Of a stretch of DNA of 64,000 nucleotides, positions 1 to 10,758 are shown piece by piece (positions within the stretch are counted from its first letter, which is position 1; every line of letters begins with the position of its first letter). The notes below the pieces were generated by a model. It worked only from the letters and a program-made list of their open reading frames with translations, was not told the origin of the DNA and did not search any database. The position numbers were made by a program, and so were the translations under genes. The stretch spans positions 1,796,001-1,860,000 of the forward strand of contig NZ_CP030941.1 of the NCBI RefSeq assembly GCF_036621415.1, read 5' to 3'. The DNA comes from Nitratireductor thuwali. GTDB lineage: Bacteria; Pseudomonadota; Alphaproteobacteria; Rhizobiales; Rhizobiaceae.

Positions 1-210
1 TTTGGTCGTCGGCTCGTCCCTTACATGGTTCTCCGACGCGGATTTGCCGTCGTCGGAGGCCCTTTCGGGTGCTTCGGTTTCCGCCGCCTGCTGCTTTCCG
101 GGCGCGGTGTCGCCCGCGTCCTTATCCCGCTTGACCGCGTCCGGTTCCAGATCGATCGTCACCGGCTCCTTGGAGGATTTCGAATGACGGGTCCTCGGCG
201 TTTTGACCAT
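1..210 (-). CDS. MIC60/mitofilin-like membrane protein, N-terminal fragment
   Basis: Only the first 70 codons lie in the window; the gene runs off the left edge. It begins MVKTPRTRHSKSS and continues as a charged, low-complexity segment rich in Asp, Glu, Lys and Ala with no membrane span yet. In alphaproteobacteria the gene after hemD is commonly a COG4223 mitofilin (MIC60) homologue: a basic start, an acidic disordered stretch, one membrane span and a coiled coil. The position after hemC-hemD and the composition fit, but no conserved domain is visible. The start is the ATG at 208-210. The identification rests on synteny and composition. Confidence 0.6.
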   Translation of the reverse strand, partial: MVKTPRTRHSKSSKEPVTIDLEPDAVKRDKDAGDTAPGKQQAAETEAPERASDDGKSASENHVRDEPTTK

Positions 211-366
211 CAGGCAGCTCCGCTGGAGTTTCGTGCGCACATTGGGCGGCGCTGCACCCTTCCTAGGACATGACCCCTCAAATGTGAAGGAAATGGTACC
301 GCTTTCGGTTCCCTTCGAGCACCGCGCTTCATCTTCTTGTTTTCCGGTATCCGGCAATCGCGGGCG

Positions 367-1080
367 CTATCGCGAAACGTGGCTGCCCAACAGCGACAGC
401 ATCGCATCCTCGTTCGGCTGGGGGGCGACGAGACAGGCTTCGCGCGGAACGGCGCCGAGCGCATCGGCAACGCGCTGCGCAATGCATATGAAACGGGTGC
501 TTGCCGTTCTCCGCCCGATGGGCCCGTTCTGCGCCAGAAGGGAAGCCGCAAAACGCGAATGAACAAGCACGAAATCCGGCGGCCCTTCGTCCAACAGCCT
601 TTCGACATCCGCCTCCGACAGCGGTTTCACGAGCGTGTCGTAAGTCTCGACAACAAGCGAACGGAGCCCGGCCGCCGACAATCCCGCCTCAAGCGCATCG
701 CGCCGCACCCGGCCGGATAGGACCAGCACGCTGCCACCGCGCGGTGCCTTCTCCGCCAGGAGGCGGGCAAGGCCTGCCGCATCGCCAGGTTGCCCCGGCA
801 TGACGTGCAGTCCGGCCTCCCGCGCCTGTTGCGCAGTTCTCCGGCCGACTGCGAACGCCGGCAGCCCATCCAGCCGGGCAAGCAGGTCCGCCGGCGCGTG
901 GCGCACCGCATTGGCGCTGGTGATGGCCACGGCGTCGAAGCCGGGCAGGTCGGGAGCTTCCACCGGCAGCGTCCGTATCTCGGTCAGCGGCAGCACAAGA
1001 GGCTGATGGCCCAGCGCTTCCAGCCGCGCCGCCGTTTCCGAGGCACCCGGCTCAGGCCGCGTAACGAGGATCCGCGCCAC
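367..1080 (-). CDS. hemD: uroporphyrinogen-III synthase
   Basis: Converts hydroxymethylbilane to uroporphyrinogen III, closing the tetrapyrrole ring with inversion of ring D; cytoplasmic. The protein is about 237 residues, a usual length. It opens with ILVTRPEPGA, has AVAITSANAVRH in the first lobe and DFVLVHSRFAASLL in the second, the typical two-lobe HemD pattern. I start it at the GTG at 1078-1080, which overlaps the hemC stop by one base (TAGTG) and suggests translational coupling; an in-frame TTG at 1089 is the alternative. It follows hemC, whose product makes its substrate. Confidence 0.93.
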   Translation of the reverse strand: MARILVTRPEPGASETAARLEALGHQPLVLPLTEIRTLPVEAPDLPGFDAVAITSANAVRHAPADLLARLDGLPAFAVGRRTAQQAREAGLHVMPGQPGDAAGLARLLAEKAPRGGSVLVLSGRVRRDALEAGLSAAGLRSLVVETYDTLVKPLSEADVERLLDEGPPDFVLVHSRFAASLLAQNGPIGRRTASTRFICIAQRVADALGAVPREACLVAPQPNEDAMLSLLGSHVSR

Positions 1081-2009
1081 TAGTCCCAACTGTCGAAGAA
1101 TTGGGCGCCCGCCTTGTCGCGTATGCGCTTGCCGGCATCGGCACCGATCTCGGCCGCCTCCGCCGCCCTGCCTTCTCCGCCGATTTCATGGCTCAGGCGG
1201 CCGTCCGGCGTCAGGATTAGACCGGAAAAGGAAATGCGGCCACCTTCCACCTTCGCCAGACCAGCAATCGGCGTGCGGCATGAACCGTCGAGCACCGCCA
1301 GGAAGGCGCGTTCGCAGGTCAGTGCCGCGCCCGTTTCCTCGTGGTGGATGGCCTCCAGCATGGATCGGATGCGCCCGTCATCGGAACGGCTTTCGATACA
1401 GATCGCCCCCTGCCCGAGCGCCGGCGGGAAGATTTCCGGATCCATGATCGCGGTCGCGACGTGCTCCATCACCAGCCTCTTCAGGCCGGCAAGCGCCAAC
1501 AGCGTGCCGTCAGCAAGGCCCTCTTCCAGCTTCCTCAGCCGCGTCTGCACGTTGCCGCGGAACATGCCGACCTCCAGGTCGGGCCGCATGCGCAGCACCA
1601 GCGCCTGGCGGCGCAGCGACGAGGTGCCCAGCCTGGCGCCCTCGGGAAGTTCTCCGATTGCCTCGACCGAGCGCCCGATAAAGGCGTCCCGCACGTCCTC
1701 GCGCTCCAGGAAAGCCGTGATCTCCAGCCCTTCGGGCAGAACGGTCGGCATGTCCTTGGAGGAATGCACGGCCAGATCAATGCGGCCGTCGAGCAGCGCT
1801 TCCTCGATTTCCTTGGTGAAAAGCCCCTTGCCGCCAGCTTCCGACAACGGACGGTCCTGAATGCGGTCGCCCGATGTCGAGATGACGACGATCTCGAAAG
1901 CGTCTTCCGGCAGGCTGTGTGCCGCCATCAGCCGGGCGCGCGTTTCGGCCGCCTGGGCCTGCGCCAACAGGCTGCCCCGTGTACCGATGCGAATGAGATC
2001 AGTTTGCAT
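1080..2009 (-). CDS. hemC: hydroxymethylbilane synthase (porphobilinogen deaminase)
   Basis: Polymerises four porphobilinogens into hydroxymethylbilane for haem and cobalamin synthesis; cytoplasmic. The 309-residue protein begins with the [14 protein letters not shown] signature, contains HSSKDMP and [19 protein letters not shown] (substrate and cofactor binding arginines), and has the cofactor-cysteine context [12 protein letters not shown], where Cys carries the dipyrromethane cofactor. Length is normal. It is the first gene of a minus-strand hemC-hemD unit, with the divergent tsaD about 150 bp away; that spacer (2010-2159) presumably holds both promoters. Confidence 0.97.
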   Translation of the reverse strand: MQTDLIRIGTRGSLLAQAQAAETRARLMAAHSLPEDAFEIVVISTSGDRIQDRPLSEAGGKGLFTKEIEEALLDGRIDLAVHSSKDMPTVLPEGLEITAFLEREDVRDAFIGRSVEAIGELPEGARLGTSSLRRQALVLRMRPDLEVGMFRGNVQTRLRKLEEGLADGTLLALAGLKRLVMEHVATAIMDPEIFPPALGQGAICIESRSDDGRIRSMLEAIHHEETGAALTCERAFLAVLDGSCRTPIAGLAKVEGGRISFSGLILTPDGRLSHEIGGEGRAAEAAEIGADAGKRIRDKAGAQFFDSWD

Positions 2010-2159
2010 ACCGTCATGTCCGTGCTAACCGCACTGCCGGTATTGACGTGCGGCCCTTCTCCCTATCGCAGGAGAGGCGGTCGCGGCAACTTAAGCAGGT
2101 TACTCAAAAGTGTTCCACGTTTTTGCGGAACCTGCGGCAACAAGGGCGAAACCGACCAT

Positions 2160-3245
2160 ATGACGCGCGTGCTGGGTATCGAGACGAGTTGCGACGAGAC
2201 GGCGGCCGCCGTCGTCACGCGCAATGCCGACGGCAGGCCGCAGATCCTCGCGAGTATTGTGTTGAGCCAGATCGAGGAGCACGCTGCCTTTGGCGGCGTC
2301 GTGCCGGAGATTGCCGCCCGCGCCCATGTGGAGGCGCTGGACGGCGTCATCGAGGCGGCATTGCGGAAAGCCGGGCTGACTCTGAAGGAGATGGACGCCA
2401 TCGCTGCCACCGCCGGACCCGGCCTTATCGGCGGGCTCATCGTCGGCCTGACAACCGCCAGAGCCATAGCCGCGGCGACCGGCAAGGCGCTCATCCCGGT
2501 CAACCATCTGGAAGGCCACGCGCTCACGCCCCGGCTGACCGACGGGCTGCCGTTTCCTTATCTCCTGCTCCTCGTCTCGGGCGGTCACACGCAGATCGTT
2601 CATGTGGCAGGTATCGGCCACTATCAGCGCTGGGCAAGCACCATCGACGACGCGCTGGGAGAAGCGTTCGACAAGACCGCCAAGCTTCTGGGCCTGCCCT
2701 ATCCCGGCGGTCCCAATGTCGAAAAGGCCGCGCAGGGCGGCGATCCCCGTCGCTTTGCCTTTCCCCGTCCCCTGAGGGGCGAAGCCCGTCCGGACTTCTC
2801 CTTTTCCGGCCTCAAGACCGCCGTGCGCCGCGCTGCGAGCGAACTGGCGCCGCTTTCCCCAAAGGACGTCAGCGACATCTGCGCCTCGTTCCAGAAGGCG
2901 GTCACCGAAACGCTGGCGGACCGCGTTGCCCGCAGCCTGGAACGTTTTCGCACCCTCCATCCTTCTGACAGTGAGCCGGCACTGGTCGTCGCAGGCGGCG
3001 TCGCCGCCAACGGGGCGATCCGGGCCGCTCTGGAAGAACTGTGCACGGACAAAGGCTTCCGTCTCGTCGCCGCGCCGCTCGAACTGTGTGGCGACAATGC
3101 GGCCATGATCGCCTGGGCCGGGCTGGAGCGCCTTGAAGCCGGCATCGTGGAAGATGCGGCGTCCTTCGCGCCGAGGCCGCGCTGGCCGCTGGACAAGACG
3201 ACGAGTCCGCTCTTCGGCGGCGGCAAGCGTGGAGCGAAGGCATGA
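2160..3245 (+). CDS. tsaD: tRNA N6-adenosine threonylcarbamoyltransferase
   Basis: Transfers the threonylcarbamoyl group from threonylcarbamoyl-AMP to A37 of ANN-decoding tRNAs (t6A), acting with TsaB and TsaE. The 361-residue protein starts [19 protein letters not shown], the family's ASKHA nucleotide-binding start. Metal-binding HLEGH is visible ([11 protein letters not shown]), followed by [10 protein letters not shown] and [14 protein letters not shown] place the start at the ATG at 2160, just before the conserved IETSCDETA, although the frame stays open upstream across the hemC region. It overlaps gpsA by four bases (ATGA). Confidence 0.97.
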   Translation: MTRVLGIETSCDETAAAVVTRNADGRPQILASIVLSQIEEHAAFGGVVPEIAARAHVEALDGVIEAALRKAGLTLKEMDAIAATAGPGLIGGLIVGLTTARAIAAATGKALIPVNHLEGHALTPRLTDGLPFPYLLLLVSGGHTQIVHVAGIGHYQRWASTIDDALGEAFDKTAKLLGLPYPGGPNVEKAAQGGDPRRFAFPRPLRGEARPDFSFSGLKTAVRRAASELAPLSPKDVSDICASFQKAVTETLADRVARSLERFRTLHPSDSEPALVVAGGVAANGAIRAALEELCTDKGFRLVAAPLELCGDNAAMIAWAGLERLEAGIVEDAASFAPRPRWPLDKTTSPLFGGGKRGAKA

Positions 3246-4243
3246 GCAAGATGAGGCGTATCGCCGTCCTTGGCGCCGGCGCGTGGGGCACGGCGCTTGG
3301 GCTGACCATGCAACGCGCAGGCCATGCGGTGACGCTGTGGGCCCGCGACCCGCAGCTGGCGCATGAAATCTCGACCCTCAACACCAATACGCGCTACCTG
3401 CCGGGCATCGAGCTCGGGCCGGGGCTGCCGGCGACGTCGGATTTCGCCGAGGCGCTGGACGAGGCCGATTGCGTACTCGCCGTGACGCCGGCGCAAACGC
3501 TGCGCGAGGTATTGGCCGCGATCCAATCCGTCATGGGGTCCGCCGTCAAGCCCGACGCGGCCCTCGTCCTGTGCGCCAAGGGTATCGAGCGCGACACCGG
3601 CCGGTTGATGTCGGAAATCGCCGCTGAAATGCTCCCGAAAAACCCGACTGCCGCGCTTTCCGGCCCGAGCTTCGCCGCCGAAGTCGCGCGCGGCCTGCCC
3701 ACAGCCGTGACCGTCGCGGCAAAGGACGCCGCACTTGCCGCCCGCCTTGCCGAAACGCTGTCCGCCCCGCATTTCCGCTGTTACTCCACCGATGACTTGA
3801 TCGGCGTCGAAATAGGCGGCGCGCTCAAGAACGTCTTGGCGATCGCCGCAGGTGCGACCGATGGCGCCGGCCTCGGCGCCAGCGCCGTCGCCGCCATCAT
3901 CACGCGCGGCTTTGTGGAATTGCGGCGCATCGCCCGTTCCTTCGGCGGCCGGGACGAGACGCTGATGGGGCTTTCGGGCCTTGGCGACCTCGTCCTTACC
4001 TGTTCCTCGGCGCAGTCGCGCAATTACGCCTATGGGCTGGCGCTCGGCAGGGGCGAAAGCCTCGATAACCGGCCGCTTGCCGAAGGCGCGCTTACGGCCA
4101 ATATTGCGGCGCGCATCGTTGCGGACCGCGGGCTTTATGCGCCTATCATCCGCTCCGTCACAGACCTGCTTGAAGGCCGGCTGACGGTCGAGGCCGCCAT
4201 GAGGACGCTGCTGTCGCGTCCCTTGAAGCATGAAGAAACCTGA
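3242..4243 (+). CDS. gpsA: glycerol-3-phosphate dehydrogenase [NAD(P)+]
   Basis: Reduces dihydroxyacetone phosphate to sn-glycerol 3-phosphate, the backbone of phospholipids; cytoplasmic. The 333 residues include the Rossmann motif [12 protein letters not shown] near the N terminus, [25 protein letters not shown], the catalytic Lys region [13 protein letters not shown], and [12 protein letters not shown]. The start ATG overlaps the tsaD stop (ATGA), so the two are probably translated together. Association of tsaD with gpsA is common in alphaproteobacteria. Confidence 0.97.
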   Translation: MSKMRRIAVLGAGAWGTALGLTMQRAGHAVTLWARDPQLAHEISTLNTNTRYLPGIELGPGLPATSDFAEALDEADCVLAVTPAQTLREVLAAIQSVMGSAVKPDAALVLCAKGIERDTGRLMSEIAAEMLPKNPTAALSGPSFAAEVARGLPTAVTVAAKDAALAARLAETLSAPHFRCYSTDDLIGVEIGGALKNVLAIAAGATDGAGLGASAVAAIITRGFVELRRIARSFGGRDETLMGLSGLGDLVLTCSSAQSRNYAYGLALGRGESLDNRPLAEGALTANIAARIVADRGLYAPIIRSVTDLLEGRLTVEAAMRTLLSRPLKHEET

Positions 4244-4255
4244 GGAGGCACCGCA

Positions 4256-4552
4256 TTGATCTTCGCCATCATCTGCCAGGATAAACCTGCCCATCTCCAG
4301 GTCCGCCTGGACGTCCGCCCCGACCACGTGGCCTATCTCAATGTGCTGAACGAAAAGGGAGCGCTGAAATTCGCCGGTCCTTTCCTGGACAAGGACCAAC
4401 AACCCTGTGGCAGCCTGCTGGCGGTCGAGGCCGCCGATATGGCGGCCGCGGAGGCCATCGCCGCCGCCGACCCCTATGCTCATGCGGGGCTCTTTGCCTC
4501 CGTCGAAATCCGTCCGTGGAACTGGGTCTTTAATAAGCCGGAGAATGCGTGA
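4256..4552 (+). CDS. YciI-like family protein
   Basis: A 98-residue ferredoxin-fold protein of the YciI/YCII family. Visible family features are the start MIFAIICQDKP, the Arg/Asp/His stretch LDVRPDHVAYL that holds the usual conserved His-Asp pair, KFAGPFLDKD, and a C-terminal EIRPWNWVFN. The biological reaction of most members is unknown. The start is a TTG at 4256, preceded seven bases upstream by a strong AGGAGG (4243-4248), which supports this rare start codon. It sits between gpsA and the EVE gene with only a few bases on either side, so it is probably in the same transcript. Confidence 0.85.
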   Translation: MIFAIICQDKPAHLQVRLDVRPDHVAYLNVLNEKGALKFAGPFLDKDQQPCGSLLAVEAADMAAAEAIAAADPYAHAGLFASVEIRPWNWVFNKPENA

Positions 4553-4553
4553 C

Positions 4554-4988
4554 ATGGCCTACTGGCTGTTCAAGTCCGAGCCCAATGCCTGGTCGTGGGA
4601 AGACCAGAAGCGCAAGGGAGAAGCCGGCGAGGAATGGACCGGCGTGCGCAACTACCAGGCCCGCAACAATATGCGCGAAATGAAGATTGGCGATCTCGGC
4701 TTCTTCTATCACTCGGTCAAGGAGACGAGCGTGGTCGGCGTGGTCGAGGTCTGCAACACCGTCCACCCGGATTCGACCACCGACGATCCGCGCTGGGAGT
4801 GCGTCGACATCCGCGCCGTGGCGGACATTCCCCGACCCGTGACTCTGGCCGATATCAAGGCCAACCCTCGTCTGTCCGACATGGTGCTGGTGAACAATTC
4901 CCGGCTTTCGGTGCAGCCCGTCAGCGAGCAGGAATGGCGCGAGATCTGCCGCATGGGCGGCCTGAAGGAAGCGCCGAAAAGCGCATGA
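4554..4988 (+). CDS. EVE domain-containing protein
   Basis: A 144-residue single-domain EVE protein. It opens MAYWLFKSEPNAWSWED and continues with EWTGVRNYQARNNMREMKIGD and LGFFYHS, all typical of EVE (thymocyte nuclear protein 1-like) proteins, and ends near VNNSRLSVQPVSEQEW. EVE domains belong to the PUA-like fold and are thought to bind modified bases in RNA or DNA; the ligand here is unknown. I start at the ATG at 4554 directly before the conserved YWLFKSEP; an ATG nine bases upstream is in frame. The start is one base beyond the YciI stop and the end overlaps the next gene by four bases. Confidence 0.92.
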   Translation: MAYWLFKSEPNAWSWEDQKRKGEAGEEWTGVRNYQARNNMREMKIGDLGFFYHSVKETSVVGVVEVCNTVHPDSTTDDPRWECVDIRAVADIPRPVTLADIKANPRLSDMVLVNNSRLSVQPVSEQEWREICRMGGLKEAPKSA

Positions 4989-5635
4989 TCAGCGCCGGTG
5001 CGGCGGAGACCTTCATCCGGGCGAACACGACGCTCGCCGCCCCGCCGCATGTGCCCGAAATCCGGCTCCATCTGGCAGATGAAGCGCACGATCTGTGGCA
5101 GCGGACCGAGGTGGAGTTGCAGGAACTCGGCCTGCCGCCGCCATTCTGGGCCTTTGCCTGGGCGGGCGGGCAGGGTCTTGCCCGGCACCTGCTGGACCAT
5201 CCCGAATATGTGCGCGGCAAGCGCGTGCTCGATTTCGCTACCGGCTCCGGCCTTGTCGCCATCGCAGCCGCGATGGCCGGCGCCAGCGAGGTGCTGGCGG
5301 CCGACACCGATCCCTTTTCCGCCAGCGCATGCCGGCTCAATATGGCCGCAAACGGCGTGCGGTTCGACATAGCCGGGCACGACGTGGTCGGCGACAAGGT
5401 CGAGGCCGATGTCGTGCTCGCCGGAGACGTGTTCTACGACAAGGCGCTGGCCGCGCGGATTATTCCCTGGTTCCAGGCGCTTGCCGGCCGTCGCATCGCC
5501 GTGCTCGTCGGCGATCCGGGTCGCGCCTATCTGCCCAGGGAATGTCTGCGCCGGCTCGCCGAGTATGAGGTGCCGGTCACGCACGCGCTGGAGGACGCAG
5601 AAGTGAAACGCACCATCGTCTGGCAATTCGCTTGA
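4985..5635 (+). CDS. class I SAM-dependent methyltransferase, ETFB-lysine methyltransferase-like
   Basis: A 216-residue methyltransferase. The SAM-binding motif I is VLDFATGSGLVAIAAA, followed by VLAADTDPFS (motif II acidic residue) and DVVLAGDVFYDK in the motif IV position. The stretch PPPFWAFAWAGGQGLARHLLD before motif I is characteristic of the nicotinamide N-methyltransferase-like/METTL20 group, whose members methylate protein lysines such as in ETF beta. The substrate here is inferred, not shown. The start ATG overlaps the EVE stop (ATGA). This is the last gene of the tsaD-gpsA-yciI-EVE run. Confidence 0.88.
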   Translation: MISAGAAETFIRANTTLAAPPHVPEIRLHLADEAHDLWQRTEVELQELGLPPPFWAFAWAGGQGLARHLLDHPEYVRGKRVLDFATGSGLVAIAAAMAGASEVLAADTDPFSASACRLNMAANGVRFDIAGHDVVGDKVEADVVLAGDVFYDKALAARIIPWFQALAGRRIAVLVGDPGRAYLPRECLRRLAEYEVPVTHALEDAEVKRTIVWQFA

Positions 5636-5703
5636 ACCCGGATGGGGTTTCGTGGGCACAGCTGAGAGCAGCACGATACATGACACAAGCGCCGGTGCTG
5701 CCT

Positions 5704-5751
5704 CTCATCGGCCTGCTGCACCTCCTCCCGGCAAACGGCGAGAAGGAGGAT
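5704..5751. repeat. degenerate Rhizobiales-type intergenic palindromic repeat
   Basis: The stretch reads TCATCGGCCTGCTGCACC, then an imperfect stem (cctcctcccgg / cggcgagaaggagg) around AAAC. It resembles the CTCATCCGCCTGCCGGCACCTTCTCCCC type repeat that I recall as frequent between Rhizobiales genes. The family assignment is from memory of the pattern and would need a genome search. Confidence 0.5.
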
Positions 5752-5771
5752 GGAAGCCGGCGCCGGCTTCC
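5752..5771. terminator. 20-bp perfect palindrome at the 3' end of yciB
   Basis: The sequence ggaagccggcgccggcttcc is a perfect 20-nt inverted repeat whose last base is the final base of the yciB stop codon. It lies between the convergent ends of the methyltransferase (plus) and yciB (minus). There is no U-tract, so it may act with Rho or simply protect mRNA ends. Role as terminator is inferred. Confidence 0.35.
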
Positions 5772-6415
5772 TACTTCGCCTGCCCTTCCACCGAATGGCG
5801 CATGATGAGCGGCATCTGGCTCATCGTGAAGATGATGGTTATGGGCATGATCCCCCACACCTTAAACGCCACCCAGGCGTCCGTCGAGAAAGACCGCCAG
5901 ACGATTTCGTTGACGACAGCCAGGAAGATGAAGAACAGCCCCCAGCGCAGCGTCAGCTTGCGCCACCCCTCCGCGTCGAGCTTGAACGCCGAATCGAACA
6001 CATAGCCGAGCAGCGATTTGCCGAAAGCGAGCCCGCCGAGGAGGACGATGCCGAACAGCGTGTTGACGATGGTCGGCTTCATCTTGATGAAGATCTCGCT
6101 GTGGAGATAAAGCGTCAGCGCGCCGAAGACGAACACCACCACGCCGGAAACGAGCGGCATGATCGGCAGCGTGCGGGTAAGCAGCCAGGAGGCGGAAAGG
6201 GCGATTGCCGTCGCGGCCATGAACAGGGCGGTGGCAATGAACAACGGCCCGCCCAGCGCACCCAGCGCCGGAAAGCGTTCGGCAATCCACTCACCCCGCG
6301 CATTGGCGAAGAAGAAGACCATGAGCGGCCCAAGTTCCAGCGCCAGCTTGAGCAGCGGGTTGACCTCCTTACGCTTGGGGTCGGAAGGGTCGCGTTCGAA
6401 GATTCGCTGGTTCAC
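5771..6415 (-). CDS. yciB: inner membrane-spanning protein YciB / septation protein A
   Basis: A 214-residue integral membrane protein (YciB/IspZ family) linked in other bacteria to cell envelope synthesis and normal septation. Family features include [20 protein letters not shown], a run of five or six hydrophobic segments, [31 protein letters not shown] and the C-terminal [13 protein letters not shown]. The start is a GTG (6413-6415) that directly abuts the ftsY stop (TGA GTG), so translation is probably coupled to ftsY. Last gene of the dapF-mtaB-ftsY-yciB operon. Confidence 0.93.
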   Translation of the reverse strand: MNQRIFERDPSDPKRKEVNPLLKLALELGPLMVFFFANARGEWIAERFPALGALGGPLFIATALFMAATAIALSASWLLTRTLPIMPLVSGVVVFVFGALTLYLHSEIFIKMKPTIVNTLFGIVLLGGLAFGKSLLGYVFDSAFKLDAEGWRKLTLRWGLFFIFLAVVNEIVWRSFSTDAWVAFKVWGIMPITIIFTMSQMPLIMRHSVEGQAK

Positions 6416-8107
<1,692 letters not shown>

Positions 8108-8113
8108 GCCTGC

Positions 8114-9397
8114 CTATGCTGCCTCCACAGCCAGCGGCGCGGCCAGAAGCCGCTCCCCGTCATGGCCAGTGATCCGCGCTTCGATGATGTCGCCTGGGCC
8201 GCCGGCATCGATAGCCGCCAGCGTAAAGCCTTCCGTGCGGCCAAGCCCTTCGCGCTCCACGAGGATGCGCTGCCGGCTGCCGGCAAGAGAGGAGAGATGA
8301 CGGCGGTAGGTCTCGTCCCCCACCGCACGCAGTCTCGCCGCGCGCTCCTTCACGAGCCCGCGGTCGAGTTGCGGCATGCGCGCCGCAGGCGTCCCCTCGC
8401 GCGGGGAGAACGGGAAAACATGCAGATGCGTCAGCCCGCATTCAGCAACGATCCGCAGCGAGTTCTCGAACATTTCCTCCGTCTCGGTCGGGAAGCCCGC
8501 GATAATGTCAGCGCCGAACACGGCGTCGGGGCGCAGGGCCCGCACTTCCTCGCAGAAGGCTATGCTGTCGGCGCGCAAGTGCCGGCGCTTCATCCGCTTC
8601 AGGATCATGTCGTCGCCATGCTGGAGCGACAGATGCAGATGCGGCATCAGCCGCTCCTCCTCGGCCAGCGCCGCCATCAGGTCGCCGTCCGCCTCGATGG
8701 AATCGATGGACGAAAGACGCAGCCGGCGCAGTTCCGGCACTTCACGCAGGATCGTCCGCACGAGTCGCCCGAGCTTCGGCGCCCCCGGTAGGTCAGCGCC
8801 GAAACTGGTGAGGTCGACGCCGGTCAGCACCACTTCCGCATAGCCGTTCTCGACAAGCCGGCGCACCTGGTCGACCACCGCGCCCATGGGCACCGAGCGC
8901 GAATTGCCGCGCCCATAGGGGATGATGCAGAAGGTACAGCGATGGTCGCAACCATTCTGCACCTGCACGAAGGCGCGCGCACGGCCCTCGATGGCGTCGA
9001 CCATGTGGGAGGCGGTCTCCCGTACCTCCATGATGTCGTTGACGCGCACCTTTTCAAAACGGTTGACGCCGAAATCCGGCAGGGCGCGGTAACTGCGAGC
9101 CTTCAGCTTTTCCTCGTTGCCGAGAACGAGGTCCACCTCGTCCATGGCGCCGAAAGTGCCGGGCTCGGTCTGCGCCGCGCAGCCGGTGACGATGATGCGC
9201 GCCTGCGGATTGTCGCGCCTGGCCTTGCGGATCGCCTGGCGCGCCTGGCGCACCGCTTCGCCGGTGACGGCGCAGGTGTTGATGACGATTGCTCCGCCCT
9301 CGATCGCATCCAGCCCGGCTTCGCCGGCCTCGCGCTTGATGACTTCCGACTCATAGGCGTTGAGGCGGCAGCCGAATGTCACGACGTCTACGCCCAT
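8114..9397 (-). CDS. mtaB: tRNA t6A37 methylthiotransferase
   Basis: Radical-SAM enzyme that adds a methylthio group to t6A37, making ms2t6A. The 427-residue protein starts [17 protein letters not shown], with the three N-terminal cluster cysteines in FGCRLN, NTCAVTGEA and VTGCAAQ. The radical-SAM cysteines are in CDHRCTFCIIPYGRG (CxxxCxxC). A C-terminal TRAM-like region follows. I start at the ATG at 9397, which overlaps the dapF stop by one base (TGATG), rather than at the open frame extending upstream inside dapF. Its substrate nucleoside is made by TsaD, encoded about 5 kb away. Confidence 0.95.
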   Translation of the reverse strand: MGVDVVTFGCRLNAYESEVIKREAGEAGLDAIEGGAIVINTCAVTGEAVRQARQAIRKARRDNPQARIIVTGCAAQTEPGTFGAMDEVDLVLGNEEKLKARSYRALPDFGVNRFEKVRVNDIMEVRETASHMVDAIEGRARAFVQVQNGCDHRCTFCIIPYGRGNSRSVPMGAVVDQVRRLVENGYAEVVLTGVDLTSFGADLPGAPKLGRLVRTILREVPELRRLRLSSIDSIEADGDLMAALAEEERLMPHLHLSLQHGDDMILKRMKRRHLRADSIAFCEEVRALRPDAVFGADIIAGFPTETEEMFENSLRIVAECGLTHLHVFPFSPREGTPAARMPQLDRGLVKERAARLRAVGDETYRRHLSSLAGSRQRILVEREGLGRTEGFTLAAIDAGGPGDIIEARITGHDGERLLAAPLAVEAA

Positions 9398-10278
9398 CAG
9401 GCGGCCCCCTCGGTCTCGCGCAGCCATGCGCCGGTCGCGGGATCGAACCGGCCGGAAAATTCCCATTCGGCCGGCCCGGTCATGATCACGTGGTCGTCGT
9501 CGCGCCAGTGGATCGCCAGCGGTCCGCCGGGAACGTTGACCGTCACCTGGCGGTCCGTGCGGCCGGTGCGCGCGGCACAGACGGCGGCCGCGCAAGCCGC
9601 CGAACCGCAGGCCCGCGTCAGCCCCGCGCCCCGCTCCCACGTCCGCAGATGGATGCTGTCGCGCGCGGTGACGTGGCCAACCGAGATGTTGGCTCGTTCG
9701 GGAAAGATGGGATGGTTCTCGAGCAAAGGCCCGAACCGTTCGAGATCATAGCCGTTGACGTCGCCATCGACCCAGAAGATCGCATGCGGATTGCCCATTG
9801 AGACGACGGACGGCGAATGCAGCGCCGGGTCGTCGATCGGCCCCACCTGCAATTCGATCATGCGTGTATCGCGAAACTCTTCCGCAAGCGGAATATCCTG
9901 CCAGCCGAAGCGTGGCCTGCCCATATCGACTGAGATCGTCCCGTCCTGGTGCTCCTCCGCATTGAGTATTCCGGCGACGGTCTGGAAGGTGAACAGCTTC
10001 TGGCCCGTCTCCGCTGCCAGTGCCTGCACCACGCAACGCATGCCGTTGCCGCAGGCCTGGGCATGGGACCCGTCGGAGTTGAGTATCTCTATATAGTTGT
10101 GGGTTCCGGCAAGCTTCGGCTCGTGGATTGCCATGATCTGGTCGAAACGCGTGGCAGGATCGGCATTGAGCGCGCGGGCGGCGGCGGCGGAAACCCGGTC
10201 CGTCCGGCCACGCATGTCGGCAACAATGATCTCGTTGCCGAGCCCGTTCATCTTCGCAAATTGCGCCAATTCCGCCAT
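9397..10278 (-). CDS. dapF: diaminopimelate epimerase
   Basis: Interconverts LL- and meso-diaminopimelate for lysine and peptidoglycan synthesis. 293 residues. The first catalytic Cys is in [13 protein letters not shown] and the second in [30 protein letters not shown] is at the N terminus. I use the ATG at 10276-10278 ([12 protein letters not shown]) instead of the TTG nine bases upstream. First gene of the minus-strand operon dapF-mtaB-ftsY-yciB, all joined by overlaps or gaps of six bases or less. Confidence 0.96.
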   Translation of the reverse strand: MAELAQFAKMNGLGNEIIVADMRGRTDRVSAAAARALNADPATRFDQIMAIHEPKLAGTHNYIEILNSDGSHAQACGNGMRCVVQALAAETGQKLFTFQTVAGILNAEEHQDGTISVDMGRPRFGWQDIPLAEEFRDTRMIELQVGPIDDPALHSPSVVSMGNPHAIFWVDGDVNGYDLERFGPLLENHPIFPERANISVGHVTARDSIHLRTWERGAGLTRACGSAACAAAVCAARTGRTDRQVTVNVPGGPLAIHWRDDDHVIMTGPAEWEFSGRFDPATGAWLRETEGAA

Positions 10279-10350
10279 GGGCTCCAATCCCTGCTGGATA
10301 TGGCGCCTATATGGCGGATCATGGCCGGAATTACCAGACGATGCGGAGGA

Positions 10351-10512
10351 TCAGGCTATGGCGATGATACCGAGAACTGCCAGCAGGAACAGCACGAGCA
10401 CGATGCCGATGAGTATCTTGACGCCGGTCATGGCAACCCCTGCCACGCTGTTGAGGCCAAGAAGCCCCGCGACGGCGGCGATAATCAGCAAAATCAGAAT
10501 CCATTCAAGCAT
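10351..10512 (-). CDS. DUF1328 (YtjA-like) small membrane protein
   Basis: A 53-residue, very hydrophobic protein that begins MLEWILILLIIAAVAGLLG and continues as two membrane spans ending VLGIIAIA. This matches the DUF1328/YtjA family of tiny membrane proteins of unknown function. The ATG at 10510-10512 is preferred because the open frame upstream encodes unrelated sequence. It lies just upstream of dapF on the same strand but with a 72-bp gap. Confidence 0.88.
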   Translation of the reverse strand: MLEWILILLIIAAVAGLLGLNSVAGVAMTGVKILIGIVLVLFLLAVLGIIAIA

Positions 10513-10758
10513 AGGGAAAATCCTCTCCACGAATATTGTCGCTGGCCCTGCTAAACGAAAAATCGAGCCACAGGTTCCCTCCGAGAGCCGCTTGTCCCCG
10601 GCCAACGGAACCACCACACGTTGAAAAGACTTATCGAAACTGGTTCTTAACCATGTATGTATGTGATAATTTCCGATCCTCGCCATCGTTGACCGTTAGG
10701 TGGGAAGCTCGCGAACTTAAATGCTGGGACGGTGCGCCCGGCGCCGACGGAGAAGGCA

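Noticed and set aside
2699..4555. 618-codon minus-strand frame across tsaD, gpsA and the YciI gene
   Set aside because: Spans three separate real genes on the plus strand, which no real gene would do.
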